Assembly (NCBI RefSeq): GCF_001563285.1
Contig: NZ_CP005188.1
Coordinates: 129,501 to 193,500 of the forward strand
From: Sphingobium sp. MI1205
GTDB lineage: Bacteria; Pseudomonadota; Alphaproteobacteria; Sphingomonadales; Sphingomonadaceae
DNA length: 64,000 nt
Direction of reading: 5' to 3'
The notes beneath the pieces were generated by a model. That model made no database searches, had not been told where the DNA came from, and was given only the letters and a program-made list of their open reading frames with translations. Both the position numbers and the translations under genes were made by a program. Position 1 is the first letter of the stretch. Each line of letters opens with the position of its first letter. Of this stretch, positions 27,613 through 37,120 are shown piece by piece.

Positions 27613-27861
27613 ATGGAATTGCTTGGTTGGATCATCGTCGGCCTGTTCGCAGGGGCGATCGCGCGGTTGGTGATGCCGGGCCGTGATCCGGGAGGCTGCG
27701 TGGTGACGATCCTTCTCGGGATCGCCGGCGCATTGCTTGTGGGCTATGTCGGGCGCCTCCTCGGCGTCTATGATCCGGGGGAGCGGGTGAGCTTTCTGGC
27801 GGCTGTGCTGGGTTCCATCGGTGTTCTGGCCATATATCGCTGGTTTGGGAAGCGGCGCTGA
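27613..27861 (+). CDS. GlsB/YeaQ/YmgE family membrane protein (copy 1)
   Basis: An 82-residue protein starting at ATG 27613 (GGGAGGCTAGG precedes it). It has three hydrophobic helices: ELLGWIIVGLFAGAIARLVMPG, GGCVVTILLGIAGALLVGYVGRLLG, and VSFLAAVLGSIGVLAIYRWFG, the pattern of the transglycosylase-associated GlsB/YeaQ family, which are stress-linked membrane proteins of unknown mechanism. It diverges from the efflux adaptor gene and converges on a second family member across a shared terminator. Confidence 0.9.
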   Translation: MELLGWIIVGLFAGAIARLVMPGRDPGGCVVTILLGIAGALLVGYVGRLLGVYDPGERVSFLAAVLGSIGVLAIYRWFGKRR

Positions 27862-27873
27862 CCGGCGCAAAAA

Positions 27874-27899
27874 AAGGGCCGCGTCGAAACGCAGCCCTT
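27874..27899. terminator. Shared terminator between two GlsB-like genes
   Basis: Stem AAGGGC-C-GCGT / ACGC-A-GCCCTT around CGAA, with an A-run just before it, between convergent genes. It reads best as a terminator for the minus-strand copy and probably serves both. Confidence 0.8.
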
Positions 27900-27929
27900 C
27901 ATACCCGCCAGCTGAGCTTGCGGGTCGGT

Positions 27930-28184
27930 TTAGCGGACCGATCCGCGACGGACCAGATTGACGATGGCAAGCAGCACGATTGCGCCGACCAGCGAAACGA
28001 GGAAGCTGTAGAGCGTCAGGCCATCATTGATTGAACCGCCGCTGAAAATCAGGCCGCCGATGAAGGCGCCTACAATGCCGACGACGATGTTCAAAAGGAT
28101 GCCCTGCTGCGCATCGGTCCTCATGACCATGCTGGCAAGCCAGCCAATGATACCGCCCACAACAAGCCACAGAATGATACCCAT
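27930..28184 (-). CDS. GlsB/YeaQ/YmgE family membrane protein (copy 2)
   Basis: An 84-residue protein from ATG 28184, with AAGGAGAG about 7 bases upstream, which settles the start over longer frames. Membrane helices: GIILWLVVGGIIGWLASMVM, GILLNIVVGIVGAFIGGLIFSGG, and YSFLVSLVGAIVLLAIVNL, ending in a basic tail. It is closer to the classical YeaQ pattern than copy 1. The two copies face each other and share a terminator, which suggests an old duplication followed by divergence, though the sequences are not near-identical. Related genes are often general-stress induced. Confidence 0.92.
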   Translation of the reverse strand: MGIILWLVVGGIIGWLASMVMRTDAQQGILLNIVVGIVGAFIGGLIFSGGSINDGLTLYSFLVSLVGAIVLLAIVNLVRRGSVR

Positions 28185-28314
28185 CTCACACTCTCCTTGG
28201 ACCAGCGCCCCCAGCGGGTTGGCTATTCTGCTCAACGGCGAAGTCGGCTTAGCGTTCCGTCGAAAATGTTTCCGGGTTGACATTTAGGTGCGAATCGCTG
28301 CGCACGCGCAAACG

Positions 28315-28350
28315 AAAAGGGCCGCCGGATGCACATCCGGCGGCCCTTTT
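28315..28350. terminator. Strong rho-independent terminator after sciP
   Basis: A perfect 16-bp stem (AAAAGGGCCGCCGGAT / ATCCGGCGGCCCTTTT) with the loop GCAC lies 33 bp after the sciP stop codon. The A/T flanks allow action in either direction. Confidence 0.93.
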
Positions 28351-28382
28351 CCACACTTGCGGCTCGATGCCGCAGACGATGA

Positions 28383-28682
28383 TCAGTATTTCTGCTGACG
28401 TTCGTAGAGCGACTTGTAATATTGTATCCGGGTCACCCGCAGGCCATGCATGCCCGAACGATCAACCGCGCGCTGCCAGCCCGCAAATTCCTCCAGCGTG
28501 AGCGAATAGCGCGCGCAGGCTTCATCAACGGTCAGCAGGCCGCCATTGACGGCAGCGACGACTTCCGCCTTCCGGCGGACGACCCAGCGGGTCGTATTCA
28601 CTGGAGGAAGGCTCTCCAGCGTCAGGGGTTCTCCGAGCGGCCCGACGACCTGTGCAGGTCGTATTTTTTGATTTTCTATCAT
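28383..28682 (-). CDS. sciP: CtrA inhibitor SciP (DUF1153)
   Basis: A small helix-turn-helix protein that, in Caulobacter, binds the master cell-cycle regulator CtrA and blocks CtrA-activated transcription in G1. The 99 residues (ATG 28682) show the DUF1153 signature: SLPPVNTTRWVVRRKAEVVAAVNGGLLTVDEACARYSLTLEEFAGWQRAVDRSGMHGLRVTRIQ. No signal peptide or extra domain is present. It is followed by a strong terminator and is transcribed alone. Its presence supports an alphaproteobacterial origin. The CtrA role in this organism is family knowledge, since ctrA is not in the window. Confidence 0.94.
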   Translation of the reverse strand: MIENQKIRPAQVVGPLGEPLTLESLPPVNTTRWVVRRKAEVVAAVNGGLLTVDEACARYSLTLEEFAGWQRAVDRSGMHGLRVTRIQYYKSLYERQQKY

Positions 28683-28792
28683 TCTCACCCTCAAAAAGCG
28701 GCACTGGCTTTGCCGAATTCAGCAGCGGCAACCGTTATGCGCGTCAGCCCTGAAGATCGGCTAAAGCCCCACGGTAAACGCTCCCTTCATCA

Positions 28793-29086
28793 TCATTGTC
28801 CCACTCCTAAATGCTGTGCGATCAACGGGTTGAAGCTGCCCGTTGGGCGCGCGGCTGCGATCATGCCGCTGGTCCGTGGCGCGAAGATTTCGGCCAGGTC
28901 CTGGATCCAGTCGCCCTCTTGGTCTTGCCCCCGCAGAACCCCCGCAACTGCCTGCGCGGTCGGGCTGGCCGCCTGCGCCGCCGCCGAAGCAGCCCGCAGC
29001 ATCGGCCAGACCGGCGCGTGCGGCCGGCTGACGGGTCTGGCATTGGCGGGTCTTAGCCCGCCCGCCCGAAGAAAACTGAAGTCCAT
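28793..29086 (-). CDS. Hypothetical protein, alanine-rich
   Basis: I do not recognise a family. The likely start is ATG 29086, giving 97 residues; the frame is open upstream but ACTTTATCC-type sequence precedes a natural DFSFLRAGGLRPANARPV start. The protein has an Ala-rich helix (MLRAASAAAQAASPTAQAVAGVLRG) and an acidic middle (QDQEGDWIQDLAEIFAPRT), then a basic-poor tail. No membrane helix or signal peptide is clear. It lies between sciP and the divergent mnmA. Codon use is similar to its neighbours, but it could be over-called. Confidence 0.5.
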   Translation of the reverse strand: MDFSFLRAGGLRPANARPVSRPHAPVWPMLRAASAAAQAASPTAQAVAGVLRGQDQEGDWIQDLAEIFAPRTSGMIAAARPTGSFNPLIAQHLGVGQ

Positions 29087-29210
29087 GAGGCGAGGGATAG
29101 GGAAAAAAGGATAAAGTCCGGTAAACTCGCGCCGCCGGAATGATGCATGTCGCGACGGCGGGGCGGGAATCCTCTGGAATGCGCGCGCAGGCGCGATTAT
29201 ATGCGCGCCC

Positions 29211-30317
29211 ATGCAGCCTCAGTTTCAGTTGCCCGAGCCGCTCAGCGCGCGCCGAATCGTTGTTGCCATGTCCGGCGGCGTGGATTCGAGCGTCGTCGCC
29301 GCGCTTGCCGCCCGCACCGGCGCGGAAACCATCGGCGTGACGCTCCAGCTTTACGATCATGGCGCGGCGGTTGGCCGCACCGGCAGCTGCTGCGCCGGGC
29401 AGGACATTCGCGATGCCCGCGCGGTCGCAGACCGTATCGGTATCGCGCATTATGTCTTCGATTATGAAAGCCGCTTCCGGGATTCGGTCATCGCCGACTT
29501 TGCCGATGAATATATGGCGGGACGCACGCCTATTCCGTGCGTGAAGTGCAATATGGGGGTGAAGTTCACCGATCTGTTCCAGATCGCGCGCGACCTGGGT
29601 GCGGACTGTCTGGCGACGGGCCATTATGTACGCCGGGTCGAAGGTTCGCAGGGTGCCGAGCTGCACCGGGCGGCCGATCCCGCACGCGACCAGAGCTATT
29701 TCCTCTTCGCTACAACCCAGGCGCAGCTCGATTATCTGCGCTTCCCGCTTGGTGGCATGCCCAAGCCGCAGGTGCGCGAGATCGCGGGTGAACTGGGCCT
29801 GGCGGTCGCGCTAAAGCCTGATAGCCAGGACATTTGTTTCGTGCCGGACGGCGATTATGCCAAGATCGTGCGAAAGCTGCGTCCCGATGCCGATGAGGGC
29901 GGCGAGATCGTCCATATCGATGGTCGTGTGCTTGGGCCGCACAAGGGGCTGATCCATTACACGGTAGGCCAGCGCAAGGGGCTGGAGATCGGCGGGCAGG
30001 CGGAGCCACTATACGTCGTTCGTCTGGATGCCTCGGAGCGGCGGGTAATTGTCGGGCCAAAGGCGGCCCTTGCAGTATCCGCGGCGCAGCTGTCCGACAT
30101 CAACTGGCTGGGCCGTGATTTCACTGGGCCATTGACGGCCAAGGTGCGGTCGATGGCAAAGCCGGTGCCCGCGCGGCTGGATGGCGGGCGGCTGGTTTTC
30201 GACGCGCCCGAGTTCGGCGTCGCGCCGGGGCAGGCGGCGGTACTCTATGCGGGCGATCATGTGCTGGGCGGCGGCTGGATTGCGGCGACCGAACCGGCGC
30301 TGGCCGAGGCCGCTTAG
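29211..30317 (+). CDS. mnmA: tRNA 2-thiouridylase MnmA
   Basis: Thiolates U34 of tRNA-Lys/Glu/Gln using sulfur from a relay of persulfide carriers. The 368 residues show the ATP-PP-loop [14 protein letters not shown] (about 19-32), the catalytic cysteine in [13 protein letters not shown] (Cys110/Cys113, the latter aligning with E. coli Cys102), and the second catalytic cysteine Cys209 in [13 protein letters not shown]-terminal beta-barrel blocks are [18 protein letters not shown] and [20 protein letters not shown]. The ATG is the obvious start. It precedes hisG by 70 bp on the same strand. Confidence 0.95.
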   Translation: MQPQFQLPEPLSARRIVVAMSGGVDSSVVAALAARTGAETIGVTLQLYDHGAAVGRTGSCCAGQDIRDARAVADRIGIAHYVFDYESRFRDSVIADFADEYMAGRTPIPCVKCNMGVKFTDLFQIARDLGADCLATGHYVRRVEGSQGAELHRAADPARDQSYFLFATTQAQLDYLRFPLGGMPKPQVREIAGELGLAVALKPDSQDICFVPDGDYAKIVRKLRPDADEGGEIVHIDGRVLGPHKGLIHYTVGQRKGLEIGGQAEPLYVVRLDASERRVIVGPKAALAVSAAQLSDINWLGRDFTGPLTAKVRSMAKPVPARLDGGRLVFDAPEFGVAPGQAAVLYAGDHVLGGGWIAATEPALAEAA

Positions 30318-30386
30318 GAACGCGCTTCCCGATCCGCCCTGCGCGACCTTGCCCTTTCAACCCCCGCCAAGTAAGGCCCGCCGGTC

Positions 30387-31049
30387 ATGACTCGTCCGCT
30401 CACTCTCGCCATCCCCAAGGGCCGCATCCTTGATGAAGCGCTGCCTATGCTCGCGCGCGTCGGCATAGAGCCGGAGGCGGAATTTCATGACAAGAAAAGC
30501 CGCGCCCTGCGCTTCGCCACCAACCGTCCTGACATATCGATTATCCGTGTGCGCGCTTTTGACGTCGCGACCTTCGTCGCTCACGGCGCGGCGCAGATCG
30601 GCATCGTCGGTTCCGATGTGGTCGAGGAGTTCGATTATTCCGAACTCTACGCCCCCGTTGACCTCGATATCGGCCATTGCCGCCTGTCGGTCGCGGAGCC
30701 TGTCGATCTCGCCGACGAGGATGAGGCGGCGATGAGCCATGTCCGCGTGGCCACCAAATATCCCTATCTCACGCGCCGCTATTATGAAGCGCGCGGTATC
30801 CAGGCTGAATGCGTGAAGCTGAACGGCGCGATGGAACTGGCCCCGTCGTTGGGCCTGTCTCGCCGCATCGTCGATCTCGTCTCCTCGGGAGCGACGCTCA
30901 AGGCCAATGGCTTGGTCGAAACACATGTCATCATGCAGGTGTCAGCCCGTCTGGTAGTCAATCGCGCCGCTTACAAGATGCGGTCCGCTGACCTCGCCCC
31001 TCTGGTAGAGGCTTTCCGCAAGGCCGTGGGAGTGAAGAATGCCGCTTAG
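30387..31049 (+). CDS. hisG: ATP phosphoribosyltransferase, short form
   Basis: First step of histidine synthesis: ATP + PRPP to phosphoribosyl-ATP. The 220-residue length is that of short-form HisG, which lacks the C-terminal regulatory domain and needs the HisZ subunit; hisZ is not in the window. Motifs include [59 protein letters not shown], and [34 protein letters not shown]. Its end overlaps hisD by 11 bases, so the two are translationally coupled. Confidence 0.95.
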   Translation: MTRPLTLAIPKGRILDEALPMLARVGIEPEAEFHDKKSRALRFATNRPDISIIRVRAFDVATFVAHGAAQIGIVGSDVVEEFDYSELYAPVDLDIGHCRLSVAEPVDLADEDEAAMSHVRVATKYPYLTRRYYEARGIQAECVKLNGAMELAPSLGLSRRIVDLVSSGATLKANGLVETHVIMQVSARLVVNRAAYKMRSADLAPLVEAFRKAVGVKNAA

Positions 31050-32328
31050 GCTCGACAGCCGCGACGCGGACTTCGCCGCAGCCTTTACGGCCCTGGTCGA
31101 TGCCCGGCGCGAGGCGGACGAAGATGTGTCGCGCGATGTCGGCGCGATCCTGAAACGGGTGCGCGCGGAAGGCGACGCGGCGATCGCCGATTATACCAAT
31201 CGCTTCGACCGGCACGATCTGGACGCAAGCGGCTGGGCGGTAAAACCGGCCGAGTGTCGCGCTGCGTTGGAGGGCATTTCCACTGAATTGCGCGATGCGC
31301 TGGAACTCGCGGCGGCGCGTATCACCGCCTATCATGAAAAGCAGAAGCCGTTGGACAGCGACAGCGTCGATGCGGCAGGTGTCCGCTTGGGCGCGCGCTG
31401 GACGCCCGTCGATGCGGCCGGGCTTTACGTGCCGGGGGGCCGGGCGGCCTATCCCAGTTCGCTGCTGATGAACGTCATTCCCGCCAAGGTCGCGGGCGTC
31501 TCGCGCATCGCAATGGTGACGCCGACACCCAATGGCGAGATCAATCCGCTGGTCCTGGCCGCAGCCAGCATCGCGGGGATCGAGGAAATCTGGCGCATCG
31601 GCGGAGCGCAGGCAGTGGCCGCGCTCGCTTATGGCACTAACCGGATCAGGCCGGTCGATGTTATCACCGGACCGGGCAATGCCTGGGTGGCGGAGGCCAA
31701 GCGGCAGCTGTACGGCGTGGTCGGCATCGACATGGTGGCTGGCCCGTCCGAAATCGTCGTCGTGGCCGATGCGCAGAATGACCCGGACTGGATCGCTGCC
31801 GATCTGCTCAGTCAGTCCGAACATGATCCGACCAGCCAGTCGATCCTCTTCACCGACGATGCCGCCTTCGCCGATGCCGTCGCTGCGGCGGTGGAAAAGC
31901 GTCTGCCGCTGCTTTCAACCCAGGCGGTCGCGACTACCAGCTGGGCAGCCAATGGCGCGATCATCCTGGTGCGCGACCTGCAAGAAGCGATGCCGCTGGT
32001 GAACCGCTTGGCGGCCGAGCATCTGGAACTGGCCGTCGATGATCCCGACGCCCTGTTCGCGCAGGTGCGTCATGCCGGATCGGTATTCCTTGGCCGCATG
32101 ACGCCAGAGGCGGTGGGCGATTATGTCGCTGGTCCCAACCATGTGCTGCCGACCGGTCGTCGTGCGCGTTTCTCATCGGGGCTTTCGGTGCTCGATTTCA
32201 TGAAGCGCACCAGTTTCTTGAGCCTCGACAGGGCTGCAATCGAGGCCATCGGCCCGGCTGCGGTTGCCTTGGCGAAGGCGGAGGGACTGCCAGCCCACGC
32301 AGCATCGGTGGCGGTGCGGCTGCGGTGA
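31039..32328 (+). CDS. hisD: Histidinol dehydrogenase
   Basis: Zn-dependent NAD+ enzyme for the last two steps of histidine synthesis. The 429 residues contain [27 protein letters not shown], the [14 protein letters not shown] block, [16 protein letters not shown], and [15 protein letters not shown]; the zinc ligands fall in [13 protein letters not shown]. The frame begins inside the hisG stop. After it comes a long inverted repeat, then nusB. Clustering of hisG and hisD with nusB fits histidine and translation-linked gene runs in sphingomonads. Confidence 0.95.
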   Translation: MPLRLDSRDADFAAAFTALVDARREADEDVSRDVGAILKRVRAEGDAAIADYTNRFDRHDLDASGWAVKPAECRAALEGISTELRDALELAAARITAYHEKQKPLDSDSVDAAGVRLGARWTPVDAAGLYVPGGRAAYPSSLLMNVIPAKVAGVSRIAMVTPTPNGEINPLVLAAASIAGIEEIWRIGGAQAVAALAYGTNRIRPVDVITGPGNAWVAEAKRQLYGVVGIDMVAGPSEIVVVADAQNDPDWIAADLLSQSEHDPTSQSILFTDDAAFADAVAAAVEKRLPLLSTQAVATTSWAANGAIILVRDLQEAMPLVNRLAAEHLELAVDDPDALFAQVRHAGSVFLGRMTPEAVGDYVAGPNHVLPTGRRARFSSGLSVLDFMKRTSFLSLDRAAIEAIGPAAVALAKAEGLPAHAASVAVRLR

Positions 32329-32333
32329 TGATG

Positions 32334-32401
32334 TTCCATTCGGTTCTGGCCTGTCGGGAACCGGATGCGCAGGGTTCTCGACAGGCCAGAACCAAACGGA
32401 A
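32334..32401. repeat. Long imperfect inverted repeat between hisD and nusB
   Basis: Two arms of about 29 bases (32334-32362 and 32373-32401), each containing GGTTCTGGCCTGTCG or its complement, pair with about three mismatches around a 10-base loop. It starts 5 bp after hisD. It could be a hairpin terminator or attenuator, or a REP-type intergenic repeat; only a genome search would decide. Confidence 0.7.
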
Positions 32402-32413
32402 TAAAAGACCTTT

Positions 32414-32860
32414 ATGAACGAACGCTCCAAATCCCGCTCCGCCGCCCGCCTCGCCGCGGTTCAGGCGCTGTATCAGTTGGAGATGGAGGGCATCCCGCTT
32501 GCGACGCTGTTGCACGAGTTCCATCAGCACCGGCTGGGCGCGACGATCGAGGATGTTACCTATGCCCAGGCGGAGGAAAGCTTTTTCGACGATATCGTGA
32601 CCGGCGTGGAAAAGCGCCGCAGCGAGATCGACGGTATCGTCACGGCGCGCCTGTCCAAGGGCTGGAGCCTGGAAAGGCTCGACAAGCCGATGCGGCAGAT
32701 TCTACGGGCGGGCACATATGAACTGCTCGCGCGGAAGGATGTATCGACCGGAACGGTGATCAGCGAATATGTCGATGTCGCCCATGCCTTTTACGACAAG
32801 CGTGAAGCAGGCTTCGTTAACGGCTTGCTCGATGGCGTGGCAAAGGATGTGCGGAAGTAG
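32414..32860 (+). CDS. nusB: Transcription antitermination factor NusB
   Basis: Binds boxA RNA with S10/NusE in rRNA antitermination. The 148-residue all-helical protein starts NERSKSRSAARLAAVQALYQLEME, has FFDDIVTGVEKRRSEIDGIV and WSLERLDKPMRQILRAGTYELLARKDVSTGTVISEYVDVAHAFYDKREAGFVNGLLDGVAKDVRK. The ATG lies 12 bp after a long inverted repeat. In many alphaproteobacteria nusB follows ribH; here it is 12 kb away, so that linkage has been lost. thiL starts 56 bp downstream. Confidence 0.95.
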   Translation: MNERSKSRSAARLAAVQALYQLEMEGIPLATLLHEFHQHRLGATIEDVTYAQAEESFFDDIVTGVEKRRSEIDGIVTARLSKGWSLERLDKPMRQILRAGTYELLARKDVSTGTVISEYVDVAHAFYDKREAGFVNGLLDGVAKDVRK

Positions 32861-32916
32861 CGCCATGCCGGACACGGGCGACCTGTCTGGTTTCGAATAT
32901 AGGCTGATCTTCGGTC

Positions 32917-33831
32917 ATGTCGGCTGAATCCCGCTTCCTGACGCTGCTTCGCTTGCTGGCGAACGATCCCGGTGCGCAGGGTCTGCAGGATGATGTGGCG
33001 GTGTTGGAGGTGGGAGGAACCCGCCTGGTCCTGACCAGTGACACGATGGTGGAGGGGGTGCATTACCTTCCCACCGACCCGCCCGCCGACATCGGTTGGA
33101 AGCTTGCCGCCGTAAACCTGTCCGATCTGGCTGCGAAGGGTGGGCGCCCGGTGGGATGCCTGCTCAACTACGCCTTATCGGGTGACGACAATTGGGACGC
33201 CGCTTTCCTTGAAGGCTTGGGCGATGCGCTCAGCCGCCATGCGATGCCGCTGTTGGGCGGCGACACGGTGCAAATGCCGGCTGGCAGCCCGCGCAGCTAC
33301 AGCTTGACCGCGATCGGCGAGGCCACCGGCCCTGTGCCTATCCGGGCGGGAGCGCGGGCGGGCGACAGGCTGTATCTGACAGGGCCGGTAGGTGACGCCG
33401 GCGCAGGGCTGGACCTGCTGCGGTCCAATCCGGGTGCGTCGGGGCCGCTGGTCGATGCCTATCGGCGGCCGAAGCCGCGCCTGGTCGAAGGAGCACTGCT
33501 CTGCTCGCATGTTCATGCGATGATGGATGTGTCCGACGGATTGCTGATCGACGCAGCACGCATGGCGGAGGCGAGCGGGCTTGCCGTCACCATCGACCAT
33601 ATACCGCTGTCCTCCGCGTTGGAATCGGCCCGCGGCGCCAGCACCGCGCTACAGATCGCCGCGGCGCAGGCGGGGGACGATTATGAATTGCTGTTCGCCC
33701 TTCCACCCACGCTCAAGCCGCAGGTGAGGGCTATTCCCGTGGGACACTTTTCCGCAGGATCGGGGCTCAGTCTCTTCATCGACGGGGCGGCGATGCCGCT
33801 GCCCGCCAGCCTTGGGTGGGAACATGGATGA
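32917..33831 (+). CDS. thiL: Thiamine-monophosphate kinase
   Basis: ATP-dependent phosphorylation of thiamine phosphate to thiamine diphosphate. The 304 residues include the AIRS-kinase motifs QDDVAVLEVGG, VLTSDTMVEGVHYLPTDPPADIGWKLAAVNLSDLAAKGG, GGDTVQMPAG, and DVSDGLLIDAARMAEAS, followed by QAGDDYELLFALP. The ATG is 56 bp after nusB on the same strand, a nusB-thiL pair common in bacteria. The start is inferred; a slightly longer N-terminus is conceivable. The 250 bp after it, before hppA, carry only a weak 37-codon frame that I do not support. Confidence 0.94.
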   Translation: MSAESRFLTLLRLLANDPGAQGLQDDVAVLEVGGTRLVLTSDTMVEGVHYLPTDPPADIGWKLAAVNLSDLAAKGGRPVGCLLNYALSGDDNWDAAFLEGLGDALSRHAMPLLGGDTVQMPAGSPRSYSLTAIGEATGPVPIRAGARAGDRLYLTGPVGDAGAGLDLLRSNPGASGPLVDAYRRPKPRLVEGALLCSHVHAMMDVSDGLLIDAARMAEASGLAVTIDHIPLSSALESARGASTALQIAAAQAGDDYELLFALPPTLKPQVRAIPVGHFSAGSGLSLFIDGAAMPLPASLGWEHG

Positions 33832-34082
33832 TCGCTATCGCCGCAAGTTGCTGATTCAGGTCATTTCTGTAACGGCTTGACGCAGCCGGTCCGGGCTGTA
33901 GCTTCCCCTCCATCCTTTCTCAGCCCGGTTGGACCGCATGATGTGCGTGTACCTGATGCTGATTGATGCGGTGCCCGATGCCGGATGCGTGAATTCCGGC
34001 TGCCCGCCCTTATGCCTTTCGCCTGCCCGTTATTCCCTGCGGAGCGGCTGATGACAGTGATAACAGGGGGAGAGGAACATCC

Positions 34083-36206
34083 ATGCAAATTGTCTATATC
34101 GCCATAGGGTGCGGCCTGCTGGCCGTGCTCTACGGACTGTTCACCAGTCGACAGGTGCTGGCGGCCTCCGCTGGCAACGAAACCATGCAATCTATCGCTG
34201 GCGCCATCCAGGAAGGTGCGAGAGCGTATCTCAGCCGCCAATATATGACCATCGGCGTGGTGGGCGTCGTTGTCGCGGCGATCGTCCTTTATTTTCTGGG
34301 CGCGGTTTCAGCGATCGGCTTCCTGATCGGCGCGATCCTGTCGGGGGCGGCGGGCTTCATCGGCATGAATATTTCGGTCCGCGCCAATGTGCGCACCGCC
34401 GAAGCTGCGCGGACCTCGCTGCAAAGTGGCCTTACAGTTGCCTTTCGGGCAGGTGCGATCACCGGCATGTTGGTGGCTGGGCTGGCACTGCTCGCGATCA
34501 GCGTCTTCTTCTGGTATCTGACCGGCCCTGCGGGCCACGCTCCCGACGATCGCCTGGTGATCGACTCCCTTGTCGCGCTGGCCTTCGGCGCCAGCCTTAT
34601 TTCGATCTTCGCGCGTCTGGGCGGCGGCATCTTCACAAAGGCGGCAGACGTCGGCGCGGATCTGGTGGGCAAGGTAGAGGCGGGCATCCCGGAGGATGAT
34701 CCACGCAATCCCGCAGTCATCGCGGACAATGTCGGCGACAATGTCGGCGACTGCGCAGGGATGGCGGCTGACCTTTTCGAAACCTATGTCGTGACGGTGG
34801 GCGCGACGATGGTGCTGACTGCACTGCTGGTGACTGGGGTCGACAATGCCTTCCTGCTGCAACTCATGGCACTGCCGCTGATCGTCGGCGGCGTGTGCAT
34901 CATCACCTCGATCATCGGCACCTACATGGTACGGCTGGGTTCCAGCCAGTCGATCATGGGCGCGCTCTACAAGGGCTTCTGGACCACGGCCATCCTGTCG
35001 ATCCCGGCGATTTATTTCGCGGCCCAGTTCACCCTGGGCGATCTTAACGCCCGCTTCGGCGCCGATCTTGACGGCAATGGCGGCTATACCGGTATCGCAT
35101 TGTTCTGGTCGATGATGGTGGGTCTGGCGGTCACGGGCCTGATTGTCTGGATCACCGAATATTATACCGGCACCAACTACCGTCCGGTGCGCAGCATTGC
35201 CCGCGCATCCGAAACCGGCCATGGCACCAACGTGATCCAGGGCCTTGCCGTGAGCCTGGAAGCGACGGCGCTCCCCACGCTGGTGATCGTCGCGGGCATT
35301 ATCGTCGCGCACCAGCTCGCGGGCCTGATCGGCATCGCCTTCGCGGCGACGGCCATGCTGGCTCTGGCAGGAATGGTCGTGGCGCTCGACGCTTATGGTC
35401 CGGTCACGGACAATGCGGGCGGCATCGCCGAAATGGCCCATCTCGACGACAGTGTGCGGGCCAAGACCGACGCGCTGGACGCCGTGGGCAATACGACCAA
35501 GGCGGTAACGAAAGGCTACGCCATCGGCTCGGCGGGCTTGGCCGCGCTGGTGCTGTTCGGCGCCTATACGGAAGACCTGAAATTCTACAATTCCGCGCTC
35601 GGCCTGACGGAACCGGTCGATTTCAGTCTGTCCAATCCTTACGTGATCGTCGGCCTGCTGCTGGGCGCGCTGCTGCCCTATCTGTTCGGCGCGATGGGCA
35701 TGACCGCCGTTGGCCGTGCTGCGGGCGACGTCGTCAAGGACGTGCGCGATCAGTTCGCCACCAACAGGGGGATCATGGAAGGAACGTCGCGCCCTGATTA
35801 TGCGCGAACCGTCGATCTCGTCACCCGCGCCGCGATCAAGGAAATGATCATCCCCAGCCTGCTGCCCGTGCTGGCCCCGATCGTCGTCTTTTTCGCGATT
35901 TCGGCCGTGGCGGGTACGCCCAATGGCTTCGCGGCTCTGGGCGCGCTGCTGCTGGGCGTCATCGTCTCCGGCTTGTTTGTCGCCCTGTCGATGACCTCGG
36001 GCGGCGGCGCTTGGGATAATGCGAAGAAGTACATCGAAGACGGCAATCACGGTGGCAAGGGATCGGAAGCGCACAAGGCGGCCGTGACTGGCGATACCGT
36101 AGGCGACCCGTACAAGGATACGGCTGGCCCCGCGGTCAATCCGATGATCAAGATCACCAACATCGTTGCGCTGTTGTTGCTCGCTGCGCTGGCGCACGGA
36201 GCTTGA
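34083..36206 (+). CDS. hppA: Membrane-bound H+-translocating pyrophosphatase, K+-independent type
   Basis: Couples PPi hydrolysis to proton pumping across the membrane. The 707 residues contain the catalytic block [36 protein letters not shown] (DNVGDNVGD at 215-223), [37 protein letters not shown], and [17 protein letters not shown]. The residue after GNTT is lysine (Lys473 in GNTTKA), which marks the K+-independent subfamily; K+-dependent enzymes have alanine. About 16 hydrophobic helices are visible. GGGAGAGGAACATCC precedes the ATG. A weak hairpin follows the stop. Confidence 0.95.
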   Translation: MQIVYIAIGCGLLAVLYGLFTSRQVLAASAGNETMQSIAGAIQEGARAYLSRQYMTIGVVGVVVAAIVLYFLGAVSAIGFLIGAILSGAAGFIGMNISVRANVRTAEAARTSLQSGLTVAFRAGAITGMLVAGLALLAISVFFWYLTGPAGHAPDDRLVIDSLVALAFGASLISIFARLGGGIFTKAADVGADLVGKVEAGIPEDDPRNPAVIADNVGDNVGDCAGMAADLFETYVVTVGATMVLTALLVTGVDNAFLLQLMALPLIVGGVCIITSIIGTYMVRLGSSQSIMGALYKGFWTTAILSIPAIYFAAQFTLGDLNARFGADLDGNGGYTGIALFWSMMVGLAVTGLIVWITEYYTGTNYRPVRSIARASETGHGTNVIQGLAVSLEATALPTLVIVAGIIVAHQLAGLIGIAFAATAMLALAGMVVALDAYGPVTDNAGGIAEMAHLDDSVRAKTDALDAVGNTTKAVTKGYAIGSAGLAALVLFGAYTEDLKFYNSALGLTEPVDFSLSNPYVIVGLLLGALLPYLFGAMGMTAVGRAAGDVVKDVRDQFATNRGIMEGTSRPDYARTVDLVTRAAIKEMIIPSLLPVLAPIVVFFAISAVAGTPNGFAALGALLLGVIVSGLFVALSMTSGGGAWDNAKKYIEDGNHGGKGSEAHKAAVTGDTVGDPYKDTAGPAVNPMIKITNIVALLLLAALAHGA

Positions 36207-36213
36207 TCGGGAT

Positions 36214-36237
36214 GCCCTCTCCAGCAATGGAGAGGGC
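36214..36237 (+). terminator. Hairpin after hppA, likely terminator
   Basis: A perfect 10-bp stem GCCCTCTCCA / TGGAGAGGGC with loop GCAA starts 7 bases after the hppA stop. The T-tail (AATTCTAGC) is poor, so termination may be incomplete. Confidence 0.7.
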
Positions 36238-36352
36238 AATTCTAGCAACATTGCGGGGGAATAGTCTTCAAACTGAAATAAAACAGAAATGATAGAGTCA
36301 CATAACGGTCATAGTCGGCGCCGACGCCACGTGGCGCGGGAGACCGTTTGAT

Positions 36353-37039
36353 ATGCGACCGACTTTAAGGCTTTTCCTCTCAGCGATGGTGGCATTGGCT
36401 GCCCTGCCGACCGCTGCACGGGCAAGCGAGGATGAACAGCTTTGGACCGTTGCCAGCGCGACGGTTAAGATCAGCGACAAATGGCGCTTCTCGCAGGAAA
36501 TGGTTGGCCGCTTCAGCAACGATCGAGACGGCCTGTACGAAATCGAAATGAACGCGCTGATCGGGTACAAGGTCAGCAAGAACGTCACGTTATGGGCAGG
36601 TTATACGCATGATCCCAATTATGCGGCGGGTGATTTCACCGTGATGGAGCATCGTGGCCGCCAGCAGGTGACCTTCGACAATATCGTAAAGATTGGACCG
36701 GGCCAGCTCAGCGCGCGGCTTAGGCTGGAGGAGCGCTGGCGCGAAGGGGTTGACGGCACCGCTTGGCGCGTGCGGCCCTATGTCAAATATGTCCTGCCCT
36801 TCAAGGAAGGCGGCAAGACAGCGCTGGTGCTGAGCCATGAAAGCTTCATCGACCTCAACACCACCAATTTTCAGCGTGTCGAGGGCGAGGAGCGGATGCG
36901 CAACATGATCGCGATCACCACGCCCTTGGCGAAGAATGTGAATGCGGAGTTCGGCTATCTGCACCAGCATGGTTTCCGGCCGGACGCTGACGACTCCAAT
37001 GACAATGTCGCGTCCTTAGCGATCAGCTTCTCCTTCTGA
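36353..37039 (+). CDS. DUF2490 outer-membrane beta-barrel protein
   Basis: A 228-residue secreted protein. The signal peptide (about residues 1-24, LFLSAMVALAALPTAARA) is followed by amphipathic beta-strands: SEDEQLWTVASATVKISDKWRFSQEMVGRFSND, NALIGYKVSKNVTLWAGYTHDPNY, RLRLEERWREGVDGTAWRVRPYVKYVLPF, and a terminal VASLAISFSF ending in aromatic F, the beta-barrel terminus. DUF2490 proteins have no assigned substrate. The gene sits alone between hppA and bioF. Confidence 0.85.
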   Translation: MRPTLRLFLSAMVALAALPTAARASEDEQLWTVASATVKISDKWRFSQEMVGRFSNDRDGLYEIEMNALIGYKVSKNVTLWAGYTHDPNYAAGDFTVMEHRGRQQVTFDNIVKIGPGQLSARLRLEERWREGVDGTAWRVRPYVKYVLPFKEGGKTALVLSHESFIDLNTTNFQRVEGEERMRNMIAITTPLAKNVNAEFGYLHQHGFRPDADDSNDNVASLAISFSF

Positions 37040-37120
37040 AGGCGCTCTCCAGTCGAAGCTGGTGGGAGGCAAGGTTGAGCGGCTTGCCCCGTCGCCGTCT
37101 GGAGGCCTATAGGCGCGTCC

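Noticed and set aside
33938-34051. 37-codon frame beginning MMCVYLMLIDAVPD before hppA
   Set aside because: It has no ribosome site and no match to a family; the region is better explained as the hppA leader.
34308-36251. 647-codon open frame opposite hppA
   Set aside because: Antisense of the pyrophosphatase; it is His/Gln/Arg-rich and has no recognisable family.
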